A DNA stretch of 23,642 bases, taken from the NCBI GenBank assembly GCA_030745285.1, contig JASLOV010000261.1, positions 1-23,642 of the forward strand, in the 5' to 3' direction. Source of the stretch: Dehalococcoidia bacterium (lineage in GTDB: Bacteria > Chloroflexota > Dehalococcoidia > UBA2979). A model generated the notes under the pieces. That model worked only from the letters and a program-made list of their open reading frames with translations, had not been told where the DNA came from and searched no databases. Both the position numbers and the translations under genes were made by a program. Position 1 is the stretch's first letter. Every line of letters starts with the position of its first letter. Of the stretch, positions 15,178 through 22,073 are shown in pieces.

Positions 15178-15197
15178 GCGGCTATGTTGATAGCCGC
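15178..15197 (+). promoter_or_regulatory. 8-bp hairpin directly before the LLM oxidoreductase ribosome binding site
   Basis: GCGGCTAT (15178-15185) pairs perfectly with ATAGCCGC (15190-15197) around GTTG. The stem ends 3 bases before the AGGAG at 15201-15205, and the ATG follows at 15210. It begins 17 bases after the BVMO stop. With no T-run it is more likely an mRNA or operator element than an intrinsic terminator. Confidence 0.5.
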
Positions 15198-15209
15198 GAG
15201 AGGAGAGAG

Positions 15210-16244
15210 ATGTACGTCGCAACCGGCATCGCCGGGCAGCTGCACGAGGTGGCCGAGCGGGCCCGCCGCGCCGAGGGTCTGGGCTACGACATGCTCGCCG
15301 CCGAGGAGGTGGCGCACGAGCCGTTCCTGCGCGTCACACTGGCAGCCGAGCACACCGAGCGGGCCCGCCTCACCACTTCGATCGCGATCGCCTTCCCGCG
15401 CGCGCCATACATCACCGCCAGCATGTGCTGGGCGCTCCAGCGCTTCTCGGGCGGGCGCTTCATCCTCGGGCTGGGGACGCAGGTGAAGGGCCGCAGCGAG
15501 CGGCAGTTCTCCTCCGCATGGGCGCCGCCGGGGCCGCGGCTGCGCGACTACATCCGCTGCATGCGTGCAATCTGGGACGCCTGGCAGAACGACGCGCCCG
15601 CCAACTACGAGGGCGAATTCTACCGGTTCACGCTGCTCAACCCGCCGTCCTCGCCCGGGCCGAACGAGCACGCCAAGATCGACGTCGTGATCTCCGCGGT
15701 GAACCCCTTCAACGCGCGGCTGGCCGGCGAGGAGTGTGATGGCATCGCCATTCACGGCTTCAGCACCTTCCGCTACACCCGCGAGGTGCTGATCCCGATA
15801 GTGGTGGCCGGCGCCGAGCGCGTCGGGCGCGACCCGTCGACGCTGCACTTCCGTGGCGGCGGCTTCGTGGTGACCGGCCGGGACGAGGAGGAGCTGTCGA
15901 GGGCGAGAGAGAACGCGCGGCGGCGGCTCTCGTACTACGGCTCGACGCGCTCGTACGCGAAGGTGATGGGGCTGCACGGCTGGGTCGACGAGGCCGCACA
16001 CCTGCACCGCCTCTCGGTCGAGGGCAAGTGGGACGAGATGGTGCCGACCGTGACTGACGAGATGCTGGACGAGTTCTGCGTGATCGGCACATGGGACGAG
16101 CTGCCGGCGCGGATGCGCGAGAAGTACGCCGGCATCAACACGGAGGTGAGCTTCGGCGCCCAGGCCTCGAACCCGGACGAGGAGGCGCAGATCAAGGAGA
16201 TCATCGCCGAACTGAAGACTATCCCGACCGTCGGCGAAGCGTAA
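15210..16244 (+). CDS. LLM class F420-dependent oxidoreductase (TIGR03617-like)
   Basis: 344-residue luciferase-like TIM-barrel protein. Seen: ARRAEGLGYDMLAAEE near 19-34, AAEHTERARLTTSIAIAFPR near 45-64, SGGRFILGLGTQVKGRSERQF near 79-99 followed by APPGPRLRDYI, and VISAVNPFNARLAGEECDGI near 160-180. The GLGTQVK...ERQF block matches the MSMEG_2256-type F420 oxidoreductase subgroup as I recall it. Such enzymes use F420 or FMN for hydride transfer or oxygenation; the substrate is unknown. The ATG follows a strong AGAGGAG site. It is 49 bases after the monooxygenase gene and 15 bases before the amidohydrolase gene, so the three plausibly form an operon. F420 dependence is inferred from family, not from a visible cofactor test. 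Confidence 0.88.
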   Translation: MYVATGIAGQLHEVAERARRAEGLGYDMLAAEEVAHEPFLRVTLAAEHTERARLTTSIAIAFPRAPYITASMCWALQRFSGGRFILGLGTQVKGRSERQFSSAWAPPGPRLRDYIRCMRAIWDAWQNDAPANYEGEFYRFTLLNPPSSPGPNEHAKIDVVISAVNPFNARLAGEECDGIAIHGFSTFRYTREVLIPIVVAGAERVGRDPSTLHFRGGGFVVTGRDEEELSRARENARRRLSYYGSTRSYAKVMGLHGWVDEAAHLHRLSVEGKWDEMVPTVTDEMLDEFCVIGTWDELPARMREKYAGINTEVSFGAQASNPDEEAQIKEIIAELKTIPTVGEA

Positions 16245-16259
16245 CGCGAGGCCGCGGGA

Positions 16260-17468
16260 GTGACCGCCGTCGGGCCGACCACCGAGAAGCCGACCGCCAC
16301 CAGTCTCGCCCTCGTTGGCGGCTCGGTCTGGGACGGCCGGGCGGGCGCCAGCGCCCCCGGGTCGGTACTCGTCAAGGACGGCCTGATCGCCGAGGGCGGC
16401 GCGATGGGGGCTGTGGCGGAGGGGGCCAGCAGCTCTCCGCAGGTGGTCGATGTCACCAGCTGCACCATCGTGCCCGGGCTGATCGAGGGGCACGCCCATC
16501 TCGCCTTCAACGCCGGGCTCGACTGGCGCGAGGTCTTCGACGGCGACTCGCAGCAGGGCATGCTGCTGCGCATGGCAGGCGCAGCCCAGCGCATGCTGGC
16601 GGCCGGGATCACGACCGTGCGCGACCTCGGCGCACCGACCCCGCTGGCAACCGGGCTGCGCGACGCCATCGCCGGGGGCCAACTCGCCGGTCCGGACCTG
16701 CTGGTCGCCGGGGCGCCGATCACGACCACCGCGGGGCACTGCTACTTCATCGGCGGCGAGGCGGATGGCGAGCTCGGGGTGCGGGTCGCCGTGCGCGAGC
16801 GCGTGAAGGCCGGCGTCGACTGGATCAAGGTGATGGCGTCCGGCGGCAATATGACGCCCGGCTCGAACGTCTACGCTGCCCAGTACACCGTTGCGGAGAT
16901 CTCAGCGGTCGTCGAAGAGGCCCATCGCCTTGGCCGCCGCGTGGCGGCACACTGCCACGGCGTTGAAGGCATCAAGGTCGCCGTCGCCGCCAGCGTCGAC
17001 ACGCTCGAGCACTGCTCGTTCCAGTCGCCCGAGGGGGCCGACAAGGACGACGAGGTGATCGCGGAGATCGCGGCGCGAGGCATCGCGGTCTCGCCCACCA
17101 TCCCGGTCAGCATGGAGCGGCAGCGCGGCACGGAGCGATGGGAACGCCGGGCCGCACTGACGTCGGCGCTGTTCGAGGCCGGCTGCGACGTGCTGATGAG
17201 CACTGACTGCGGCATCCCGCGCGTGCCCCACGAGTCACTGGCCGGCGGCATGCGCGTGCTGGCCGATCTCACCGGCCTCTCGCCGGTCGAGACGCTGAAG
17301 CTCGCCACCAGCACCCCGGCCCGCCTGCTGGCGCTCGACGATCGCGGCGTGATCGAGCCGGGCAAGCGCGCCGACCTGCTGGTCGTGGACGGCGACCCCA
17401 CCGAGGACCTTACGGCGCTCGAGCGGGTCCGCCACGTCGTCAGCGACGGGGTGCTAGCCGGCAGCTAG
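16260..17468 (+). CDS. metal-dependent amidohydrolase (imidazolonepropionase/prolidase-like)
   Basis: 402 residues, amidohydrolase superfamily with the composite beta-sandwich and TIM barrel. Seen: the first metal motif PGLIEGHAHL with His78 and His80, TTVRDLGAPT near 118-127, WIKVMASGG with Lys190 as candidate carboxylated lysine, AAHCHG with His231, LEHCSF with His251, MSTDCG with Asp316, and the C-terminal PGKRADLLVVDGDP strand. All expected ligands of a binuclear metal site are present. Relatives cleave Xaa-Pro dipeptides, imidazolonepropionate or other amides and lactams. GTG at 16260 follows GAGG; it is 15 bases after the LLM gene. Its last codons lie in a short repeat array shared with the convergent lactonase-like gene. 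Confidence 0.9.
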   Translation: MTAVGPTTEKPTATSLALVGGSVWDGRAGASAPGSVLVKDGLIAEGGAMGAVAEGASSSPQVVDVTSCTIVPGLIEGHAHLAFNAGLDWREVFDGDSQQGMLLRMAGAAQRMLAAGITTVRDLGAPTPLATGLRDAIAGGQLAGPDLLVAGAPITTTAGHCYFIGGEADGELGVRVAVRERVKAGVDWIKVMASGGNMTPGSNVYAAQYTVAEISAVVEEAHRLGRRVAAHCHGVEGIKVAVAASVDTLEHCSFQSPEGADKDDEVIAEIAARGIAVSPTIPVSMERQRGTERWERRAALTSALFEAGCDVLMSTDCGIPRVPHESLAGGMRVLADLTGLSPVETLKLATSTPARLLALDDRGVIEPGKRADLLVVDGDPTEDLTALERVRHVVSDGVLAGS

Positions 17469-17505
17469 CCGGAGTCGACCGGAGCTAACCGGCGGAGCTA
17501 ACCGG
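17453..17505. repeat. short tandem repeat array spanning two convergent gene ends
   Basis: Five imperfect units of the type GCTARCCGG(A) lie in a row. These are two GCTAGCCGG units (17453-17461, 17464-17472), one degenerate GTCGACCGG unit, and a perfect 13-base tandem copy CGGAGCTAACCGG (17480-17492 and 17493-17505). The array includes the stop codon of the amidohydrolase (plus, 17466-17468) and that of the lactonase-like gene (minus, 17500-17498). Origin by local duplication is likely. Confidence 0.7.
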
Positions 17506-18478
17506 CCATCGCCGCGGCGGCCTCGAAGGTCGCGCGAACCGAGCGCACGAGCAGCGCGTCGATGTCGTCTTCGGCCGCGCCGTGGTCCAGCAGCCACGGC
17601 ACCTGCACGTTCGGCACCAGCAGCCAGCACTCCGGGTTGAAGGGGCGAGGCCCGCCGTCGGCCGGACCGCCGTTGACACTGTAGGCAGCGGCGTCGTGGC
17701 CGAGGCAGGTCTGCTCCGCGTAGCCGGCCTGGACGAGGGCGAGCGCCACCCCGGCTTTCTGCGCCACGTACTCGTCCTGGGCGCTGAAGAAGCGGTCCAG
17801 CCCGACCGTCGCACCCCGGGCCGCGAGGCCGAGCACGTAGTCCATGTCCTCGCTGTCGTTGGTGTGGCCGATGGTGACCGACCGCAGGTCCAGCCCTTCC
17901 TCCTCGAAGATGTCGAGCAGCGGCACGCCGACGCGGTCGGCGGCGCGAGTGTGGCAGGTGATGGGGACGCCGGCCGCCTTCGCGGCGCGGGCCGCGCCTC
18001 GCGCGCACTTCTCCATCTGCACACGGGGCGAGCGGGGTCCGCCGTCCGTCAGCTGATACTCCATGTCCCACGCCAGCTTGATGATCCCCGCCCGGATCGG
18101 CGTGCCCTCGATCCCGTCCTGGAGTTCGCGGAGGAAGTACTGCGCCATGTAGTCGGCATCCCAACCGTGGTACGAGAGCGGCACCCAGCGATAGACGCCG
18201 GTCGCGACGACGATCTGCATCGGCGTCTGGCCCGCGACGCGCTCGAAGACCGACACCTGCCGCCCGAGGTCGACCGGCGTGCAGTCGATCACGGTGCGGA
18301 TGCCGGCGTCGTGCGCCCGCTTCAGCGCCTCGATCGTGCGCTCTACGGCGGCGTCCTCGTCGTAGAGGCCGGGCACGCGCTCCATCGCGCCCATACCGCT
18401 GGCGAGGTGCTCGTGCGAGAGCGTACGGCCGAGGGCGGCACTCTCGATCGGACCGCTGATTGTCTGGACTGTGGACAC
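17498..18478 (-). CDS. phosphotriesterase-like metallohydrolase / lactonase
   Basis: 326 residues, phosphotriesterase family of the amidohydrolase superfamily. Seen: LSHEHL with His22 and His24, IIKLAWD with Lys134 as the carboxylated bridging lysine, ITCHTRA with His176, IGHTND with His205, GLDRF near 226-230 and LGHDAAA with Asp262. All six ligands of the binuclear centre are kept. Known relatives hydrolyse lactones, and some hydrolyse organophosphate triesters; lactonase is the safer guess. The start is GTG at 18478 with GAAGG 8 bases upstream. The C-terminus ends in an Ala-rich tail lacking the NPxxxF-type end of many relatives, and its stop codon lies in a tandem repeat. The MFS transporter lies 119 bases upstream on the same strand. 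Confidence 0.9.
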   Translation of the reverse strand: MSTVQTISGPIESAALGRTLSHEHLASGMGAMERVPGLYDEDAAVERTIEALKRAHDAGIRTVIDCTPVDLGRQVSVFERVAGQTPMQIVVATGVYRWVPLSYHGWDADYMAQYFLRELQDGIEGTPIRAGIIKLAWDMEYQLTDGGPRSPRVQMEKCARGAARAAKAAGVPITCHTRAADRVGVPLLDIFEEEGLDLRSVTIGHTNDSEDMDYVLGLAARGATVGLDRFFSAQDEYVAQKAGVALALVQAGYAEQTCLGHDAAAYSVNGGPADGGPRPFNPECWLLVPNVQVPWLLDHGAAEDDIDALLVRSVRATFEAAAAMAG

Positions 18479-18499
18479 GGCGTCACCCTTCTCGCGGAA

Positions 18500-18522
18500 C
18501 CGTCGCCGAGAACTCGCGACGG
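18500..18522 (-). promoter_or_regulatory. hairpin in the leader of the phosphotriesterase-like gene
   Basis: CCGTCGC (18500-18506) pairs with GCGACGG (18516-18522), and the loop pairs further (GAG/CTC) with one bulged base, giving about 10 pairs. It falls between the TAGGGT -10 candidate and the ribosome binding site, so it would form the 5' end of the mRNA. Confidence 0.4.
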
Positions 18523-18531
18523 CGTGCGGCG

Positions 18532-18537
18532 ACCCTA
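18532..18537 (-). promoter_or_regulatory. candidate -10 element (TAGGGT) of the phosphotriesterase-like gene
   Basis: TGATAGGGT on the minus strand, 53 bases before the GTG start, in the 119-base gap after the MFS gene. No -35 box is recognisable. Confidence 0.3.
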
Positions 18538-18597
18538 TCAGATCGCGTCGGCGATGCTGAGCGAACGCGAGGCGGCGGCGGACCGGCTGCGGAACGG

Positions 18598-19881
18598 CTA
18601 TGCGCCGGTGACGGTGGTCTCGCTGAGCGACTCCGAAGCTGCCTCGGGCGACGGCGCGGAGGTGACGAGGAACAGCAGGCCGACCGCGAGGCCGACGGCG
18701 CCGATCGGCCAGAAGGGACCGCCGACGCCGCTCGACTGCGTCGTATCGACGGCCAGCCCGATCGCCGGCGCCAGCAGCATCGTCGCAAGGCGCTGCGCCT
18801 GGCTCTCGATCGAGAGCACGGTCGCCGCCTGGCCCTCGTCACCGTAGCTGTCGAAGCGGGCCATCAGCACGGGACGCCACATGTCCTGCAGGACGTGCAT
18901 CAGCACGAAGGCCACGATCAGTGCGACGGTGACCTCCCACCACCCGGCGACAAACGCGAGCGCGAAGACCGCCGTGGAGGCCGCCCAGATCCAGCGAGCG
19001 GCACGATCCTCGCCCTTCGCCAGGTCGGCGACACGGTGGGCGTTGCGGCTGGCCGCGCTCGAGAGCAGGTGCAGCACGAAGTAGACGGGCCCGACGAGCA
19101 GCGCCGACCGCTGCACCTCGGAGAGGTCTCCGCCAATCGCGTAGCTCGAGGTGAGCGAGACGGCGAGCACGACGAGCACCGGCTGGAGGTAGCTCTTCAC
19201 GGCATGGAAGACGCCTTCGAAGGCCATCGACTCCAGGATCAGCCGTCGCAGCGCCCCCAGACCGATCGCGCTGCGGAACGCCGCGCCCAGGTGCGCGACT
19301 ACCTCGCGCGGGCCGGGGTTGCCGTCCGCCTCGCCCTCGAGCTCCGCGGGGTAGCCGAGGAAGTTGACGATGTTCATGGCGTAGGGGACGGCGGCGAAGA
19401 AGAAGATCAGGGTGTAGCTGTCGGTCAGCAGCACGAAGCCCGCCGCCACGAGCGCGGAGACGGCGGAGCCGATTTTGCTCCACGATCGCGTGAAGCCGTA
19501 GACCTTCGTGCGCTCATCGCTACGGCCCTGCAGCCTCAGCCAGGTGAAGATCATCGCCTTGTGCGTGCCGGTGCGGAAGGCGTCGCCGACGGCGAGGAAG
19601 AACATCGCGCCGAACAGCGGAGCGACGGCGCTGGAAAGCCCGAAGATCACGAAACCGACGATGTATGCCGCGAAAGAGACGATCATCGACCTGCGGCGGC
19701 CGTAGAGGTCAGCGACCGCGCCGGAGGGGATCTCCATCACGTTCGTCGCCAGCTCGCGGAAGGCGATCAGCAGGCCGATCTCGAAGAAGCTCAGCCCCAT
19801 CTGGATGAGGGCGAGTAGCAGGAAGGGCTCAAAGTACCGCTGGTTCTTCAGGAAGCCGTAGAGGCTGAAGCGAAAGATCAC
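18598..19881 (-). CDS. MFS transporter
   Basis: 427-residue membrane protein with about 12 hydrophobic spans, first at roughly 17-42. Seen: the MFS motif A between spans 2 and 3, SGAVADLYGRRRSMI (about 53-67), a charged middle loop (YPAELEGEADGNPGPREVV) and a second half with VLMHVLQDMWRPVLMARFDSYG. The reading frame is open 105 codons further upstream over the divergent gene. I chose GTG at 19881 because GAGGAGGGG lies 7 bases before it and hydrophobic sequence starts just after. It is an inner-membrane secondary transporter; substrate and direction are unknown. The lactonase-like gene lies downstream on the same strand, and the PNPOx-like gene is divergent 85 bases away. Confidence 0.9.
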   Translation of the reverse strand: MIFRFSLYGFLKNQRYFEPFLLLALIQMGLSFFEIGLLIAFRELATNVMEIPSGAVADLYGRRRSMIVSFAAYIVGFVIFGLSSAVAPLFGAMFFLAVGDAFRTGTHKAMIFTWLRLQGRSDERTKVYGFTRSWSKIGSAVSALVAAGFVLLTDSYTLIFFFAAVPYAMNIVNFLGYPAELEGEADGNPGPREVVAHLGAAFRSAIGLGALRRLILESMAFEGVFHAVKSYLQPVLVVLAVSLTSSYAIGGDLSEVQRSALLVGPVYFVLHLLSSAASRNAHRVADLAKGEDRAARWIWAASTAVFALAFVAGWWEVTVALIVAFVLMHVLQDMWRPVLMARFDSYGDEGQAATVLSIESQAQRLATMLLAPAIGLAVDTTQSSGVGGPFWPIGAVGLAVGLLFLVTSAPSPEAASESLSETTVTGA

Positions 19882-19888
19882 GGCCGGA

Positions 19889-19897
19889 CCCCTCCTC
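19889..19897 (-). promoter_or_regulatory. ribosome binding site fixing the MFS start
   Basis: GAGGAGGGG on the minus strand with a 7-base spacer to the GTG at 19881. It argues against the longer frame that is open to 20196. Confidence 0.7.
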
Positions 19898-19901
19898 GCC
19901 G

Positions 19902-19907
19902 AGTCTA
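19902..19907 (-). promoter_or_regulatory. candidate -10 element (TAGACT) of the MFS gene
   Basis: GCGTAGACT on the minus strand, 20 bases before the GTG start and just upstream of the ribosome binding site. It is the same hexamer as before the alpha/beta hydrolase gene. No -35 box seen. Confidence 0.4.
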
Positions 19908-19935
19908 CGCCCGCCGGCCGCGACCTTGCGCGTGA

Positions 19936-19941
19936 TAGCGT
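19936..19941 (+). promoter_or_regulatory. candidate -10 element (TAGCGT) of the PNPOx-like gene
   Basis: GATAGCGT lies 25 bases before the ATG at 19967, in the 85-base divergent gap shared with the MFS gene. A TTGCGC 4 bases upstream is too close to be its -35 box. Confidence 0.3.
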
Positions 19942-19966
19942 TCGCCCGCGAACGAAGGAGCGACCG

Positions 19967-20575
19967 ATGAGCGAGATGTACCACGACGGCCACCGCGAGC
20001 TGCAGCAGCGCTTCGACACCGGCCGCCTGGCCGAGTTCTTCGAGGAACTGGCCGAGGATGTGATCAACGAGGACCGCCGCCGCTTCATCGGGGAGCGCGA
20101 CATGTTCTTCCTCGCCACCGTCGATCCCAACGGGCAGCCGAACTGCTCGTACAAGGGCGGCGCGCCGGGCTTCGTGCGCGTGCTGGACGAGCACACCGTC
20201 GCCTTCCCGAGCTACGACGGCAACGGCATGTTCCTCTCGATGGGCAACATCGCGGAGACGGCGGAAGTCGGGCTGCTCTTCATCGACTTCCGGAACCAGG
20301 TGCGGCTGCGCCTCAACGGCGCGGCCACGATCGACCACGACGACGTGCTGATGGCCGAGTACCCGGAGGCGCAGTTCATCGTGCGGGTGCGGGCGCGCAA
20401 CGTCTTCGCGAACTGCCCCCGCTACATCCACAAGATGGAGCTCGTCGAACGGTCCGTCTTTGTCCCCGAGGCGAGCAGGGAGACCCCGGTCACGCCGTGG
20501 AAACGGTCGTTCGTGGAACGCGGCCGGGCGGAGATCATCCCGAAGGGCGACCCGGCGCTCGACGGTGACCGCTAA
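19967..20575 (+). CDS. pyridoxamine 5'-phosphate oxidase family (FMN-binding split barrel) protein
   Basis: 202 residues. Seen: an N-terminal helix with LAEFFEELAEDVINEDRRRF, then the split-barrel core MFFLATVDPNGQPNCSYKGG at 46-65, VAFPSYDGNGMFLSMGNI near 78-95, a VGLLFIDFRNQVRLRLNG strand pair near 101-118, and VRARNVFANCPRYIHKM near 140-156. The core matches the PNPOx-like general stress or flavin-reductase type rather than true PdxH. Members bind FMN, F420 or haem in the cytoplasm; the cofactor cannot be told here. The ATG follows AAGGAG with a 6-base spacer, a textbook site. It is divergent from the MFS gene and convergent with the amidohydrolase-2 gene, with only 18 bases between their ends. 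Confidence 0.9.
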   Translation: MSEMYHDGHRELQQRFDTGRLAEFFEELAEDVINEDRRRFIGERDMFFLATVDPNGQPNCSYKGGAPGFVRVLDEHTVAFPSYDGNGMFLSMGNIAETAEVGLLFIDFRNQVRLRLNGAATIDHDDVLMAEYPEAQFIVRVRARNVFANCPRYIHKMELVERSVFVPEASRETPVTPWKRSFVERGRAEIIPKGDPALDGDR

Positions 20576-20593
20576 CCGGGTGCGTCGGTCGAG

Positions 20594-21412
20594 TCAGTCC
20601 AGGTCGGCGTCCCAGCCGTAGGCGCGGCGCGCGTTCTCGCTGAAGAAGAGCGGCTGCACGGCTTCGCGTAGCTCGATGGCGTCGATCTCGTCCCGCGCGC
20701 GGTCCCATGGGATCGTCGGGAACTCGGTGCCGAACATCATCTTCTCGCGGCCGCGGGTGTTGATGAACTGCGTGAACTGCGGCGGCCAGTACTTCGGCGC
20801 CACGGACGTTGTCGCCATGTAGACGTTGTCCCAGTGCGCCAGCACGGAGAGCGTCTCCTCGGTCCAGGGCTGGCCGCAGTGCGTCATGACCAGGCGCAGT
20901 TCCGGGAAGTGGAACGCCACCTCGTCGAAGTACATCGGATTCTGCACCCAGCCCGGTCGGCGCGGCCCCGGCATGCCGGCGTTCATGCTGACGGCGATGT
21001 CGAGTTCGATCGCCTTCACGTAGAACGGCCAGTAGACGCGATCGGTGGGCGGCAGCGTGTAGCGGAACGGCGGAATGCGCAGGCAGCGCACGCCGTAGCG
21101 CTCATGGTACTCGACGACCTTGCGCACCTCGTCCATGCCGTTGAGCGGGTTCACGATCATCGCGGGCAGGATCTTGCGCGGGAAGCGGCGGTGGGCGTCG
21201 CCCACCCACTCCGCGTGCTCGGGCTGCATGATGCTGACGACGGCCGCGCCGACGTCGAACTGGTCGAGGAAGGCGAGGAACTGCTCCGGGTCGTCGAAAC
21301 TCGGGCGGCCGGCGATGTCCTTGAAGAGATAGGCAAGCCCGTCGTCGCCGTCCTTCGTGTTGAGGAAGGCAGAGTTCACCAGCGCATCGATGGCACGCAC
21401 ACGTTCCGCCAT
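20594..21412 (-). CDS. amidohydrolase-2 family protein lacking most metal ligands
   Basis: 272 residues, ACMSD/amidohydrolase-2 TIM-barrel type. Seen: AIDALVNSAF at 7-16, where the family normally has a HxH metal motif; ILPAMIVNPLNGMDE near 81-95; YGVRCLRIPPF at 106-116; VSMNAGMPGP at 141-150, where a His is usual; VMTHCGQPW with His178 retained; and FGTEFPTIPWD with Glu230 where Asp is usual. The C-terminal FFSENARRAYGW matches the family end. Known relatives are zinc-dependent decarboxylases or hydrolases. With so few ligands, this protein may be metal-free, bind metal differently, or not be an enzyme. The ATG follows GGAGA with a 5-base spacer, and a TACACT -10 candidate lies upstream. Confidence 0.85.
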   Translation of the reverse strand: MAERVRAIDALVNSAFLNTKDGDDGLAYLFKDIAGRPSFDDPEQFLAFLDQFDVGAAVVSIMQPEHAEWVGDAHRRFPRKILPAMIVNPLNGMDEVRKVVEYHERYGVRCLRIPPFRYTLPPTDRVYWPFYVKAIELDIAVSMNAGMPGPRRPGWVQNPMYFDEVAFHFPELRLVMTHCGQPWTEETLSVLAHWDNVYMATTSVAPKYWPPQFTQFINTRGREKMMFGTEFPTIPWDRARDEIDAIELREAVQPLFFSENARRAYGWDADLD

Positions 21413-21472
21413 GCTCGTCTCCGTTCTGCTGCCACAGCGCCGGGGGCGTCGCTGGGGCCCGGGGTGGCCGCG

Positions 21473-21478
21473 AGTGTA
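21473..21478 (-). promoter_or_regulatory. candidate -10 element (TACACT) of the amidohydrolase-2 gene
   Basis: TACACT on the minus strand, 60 bases before the ATG, in the 117-base divergent gap shared with the PAS gene. No -35 box seen. Confidence 0.3.
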
Positions 21479-21498
21479 GCGCTCGCCGCTCGTCGGCG

Positions 21499-21504
21499 TA
21501 GTCT
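21499..21504 (+). promoter_or_regulatory. candidate -10 element (TAGTCT) of the PAS gene
   Basis: GCGTAGTCT lies 25 bases before the GTG start. The same hexamer occurs before the BVMO gene. No -35 box is recognisable. Confidence 0.35.
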
Positions 21505-21529
21505 GTGTCGCGCAGCATGGAGGACGCCA

Positions 21530-21991
21530 GTGAGTGACGCTACGAACCCGGGGATCAGCACGGAGACGCTCGTCGAGCAGTCACCGGATGCGGTGATCTT
21601 CGCCGACTGCTCGGGCGTGATCCGCGCCTGGAACGCCGCCGCGGAGTGCATCTTCGGGCACACGCCGGAGCAGGCGATCGGTGAGCGGTTGGACCTGATC
21701 GTCCCGGAGCGGTTCCGGGAGGCGCACTGGGAAGGCTACGAGCGCGCCCTTGGTGACGGGGTGACGAAGTACGCCGGGCAGTCGCTCCCCACCCGCGCGC
21801 TGCGGGGCGACGGCGAGCAGTTCTATGTGGAGCTGAGCTTCGCGATCGTGCTGGACGAGGACGGCGCGGCCGCGGGCGCCCTGGCCACGGCCCGCGACAT
21901 CACCGAGCGTTTCGAGCAGGACCGCGAGAACCGTCGGAAGATGACCGAGCTCGAAGAGTCACTGAAGGAGCTCCAGGAGAGCGGCGGCTAG
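21530..21991 (+). CDS. stand-alone PAS domain protein
   Basis: 153 residues holding one PAS domain and nothing else. Seen: EQSPDAVIFADCSGVIRAWNAAAECIFG in pieces typical of a PAS beta-strand start (about 14-41), LIVPERFREAHWEGY (about 60-74), a VELSFAIVLDEDG strand pair and ATARDITERF at the end of the domain, then a charged coiled-coil tail of about 25 residues (NRRKMTELEESLKELQES). The His in REAHWEGY sits near where FixL-type domains hold their haem ligand, but this His is also common in PAS proteins not known to bind haem. No kinase, cyclase or DNA-binding output domain follows. The GTG start is fixed by GGAGG with a 6-base spacer. It probably senses or relays a signal through a partner; partner unknown. 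Confidence 0.88.
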   Translation: MSDATNPGISTETLVEQSPDAVIFADCSGVIRAWNAAAECIFGHTPEQAIGERLDLIVPERFREAHWEGYERALGDGVTKYAGQSLPTRALRGDGEQFYVELSFAIVLDEDGAAAGALATARDITERFEQDRENRRKMTELEESLKELQESGG

Positions 21992-22040
21992 TCTCGCGGG
22001 GTGCTCGTGCCCGGCGACCGGCAGATCGCCGTCGAGCGTG

Positions 22041-22046
22041 TAGGAT
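22041..22046 (+). promoter_or_regulatory. candidate -10 element (TAGGAT) of the lipB-lipA pair
   Basis: GTGTAGGAT lies 27 bases before the GTG at 22074 in the 82-base gap after the PAS gene. No -35 box seen. Confidence 0.35.
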
Positions 22047-22073
22047 CACGGCCGAACGGACGAGGGTGGGGGC

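Noticed and set aside
15045..16739. Minus-strand frame over the LLM oxidoreductase and amidohydrolase
   Set aside because: It spans two real genes and their junction, and has no motif.
17453..17505. Repeat array as a CRISPR or a bidirectional terminator
   Set aside because: Units are only 9-13 bases with almost no spacers, and there is no T-run or long stem.
17582..19818. Long plus-strand frames over the lactonase-like and MFS genes
   Set aside because: They are Arg/His/Glu-rich shadows; the minus strand holds metal-ligand motifs and twelve hydrophobic spans.
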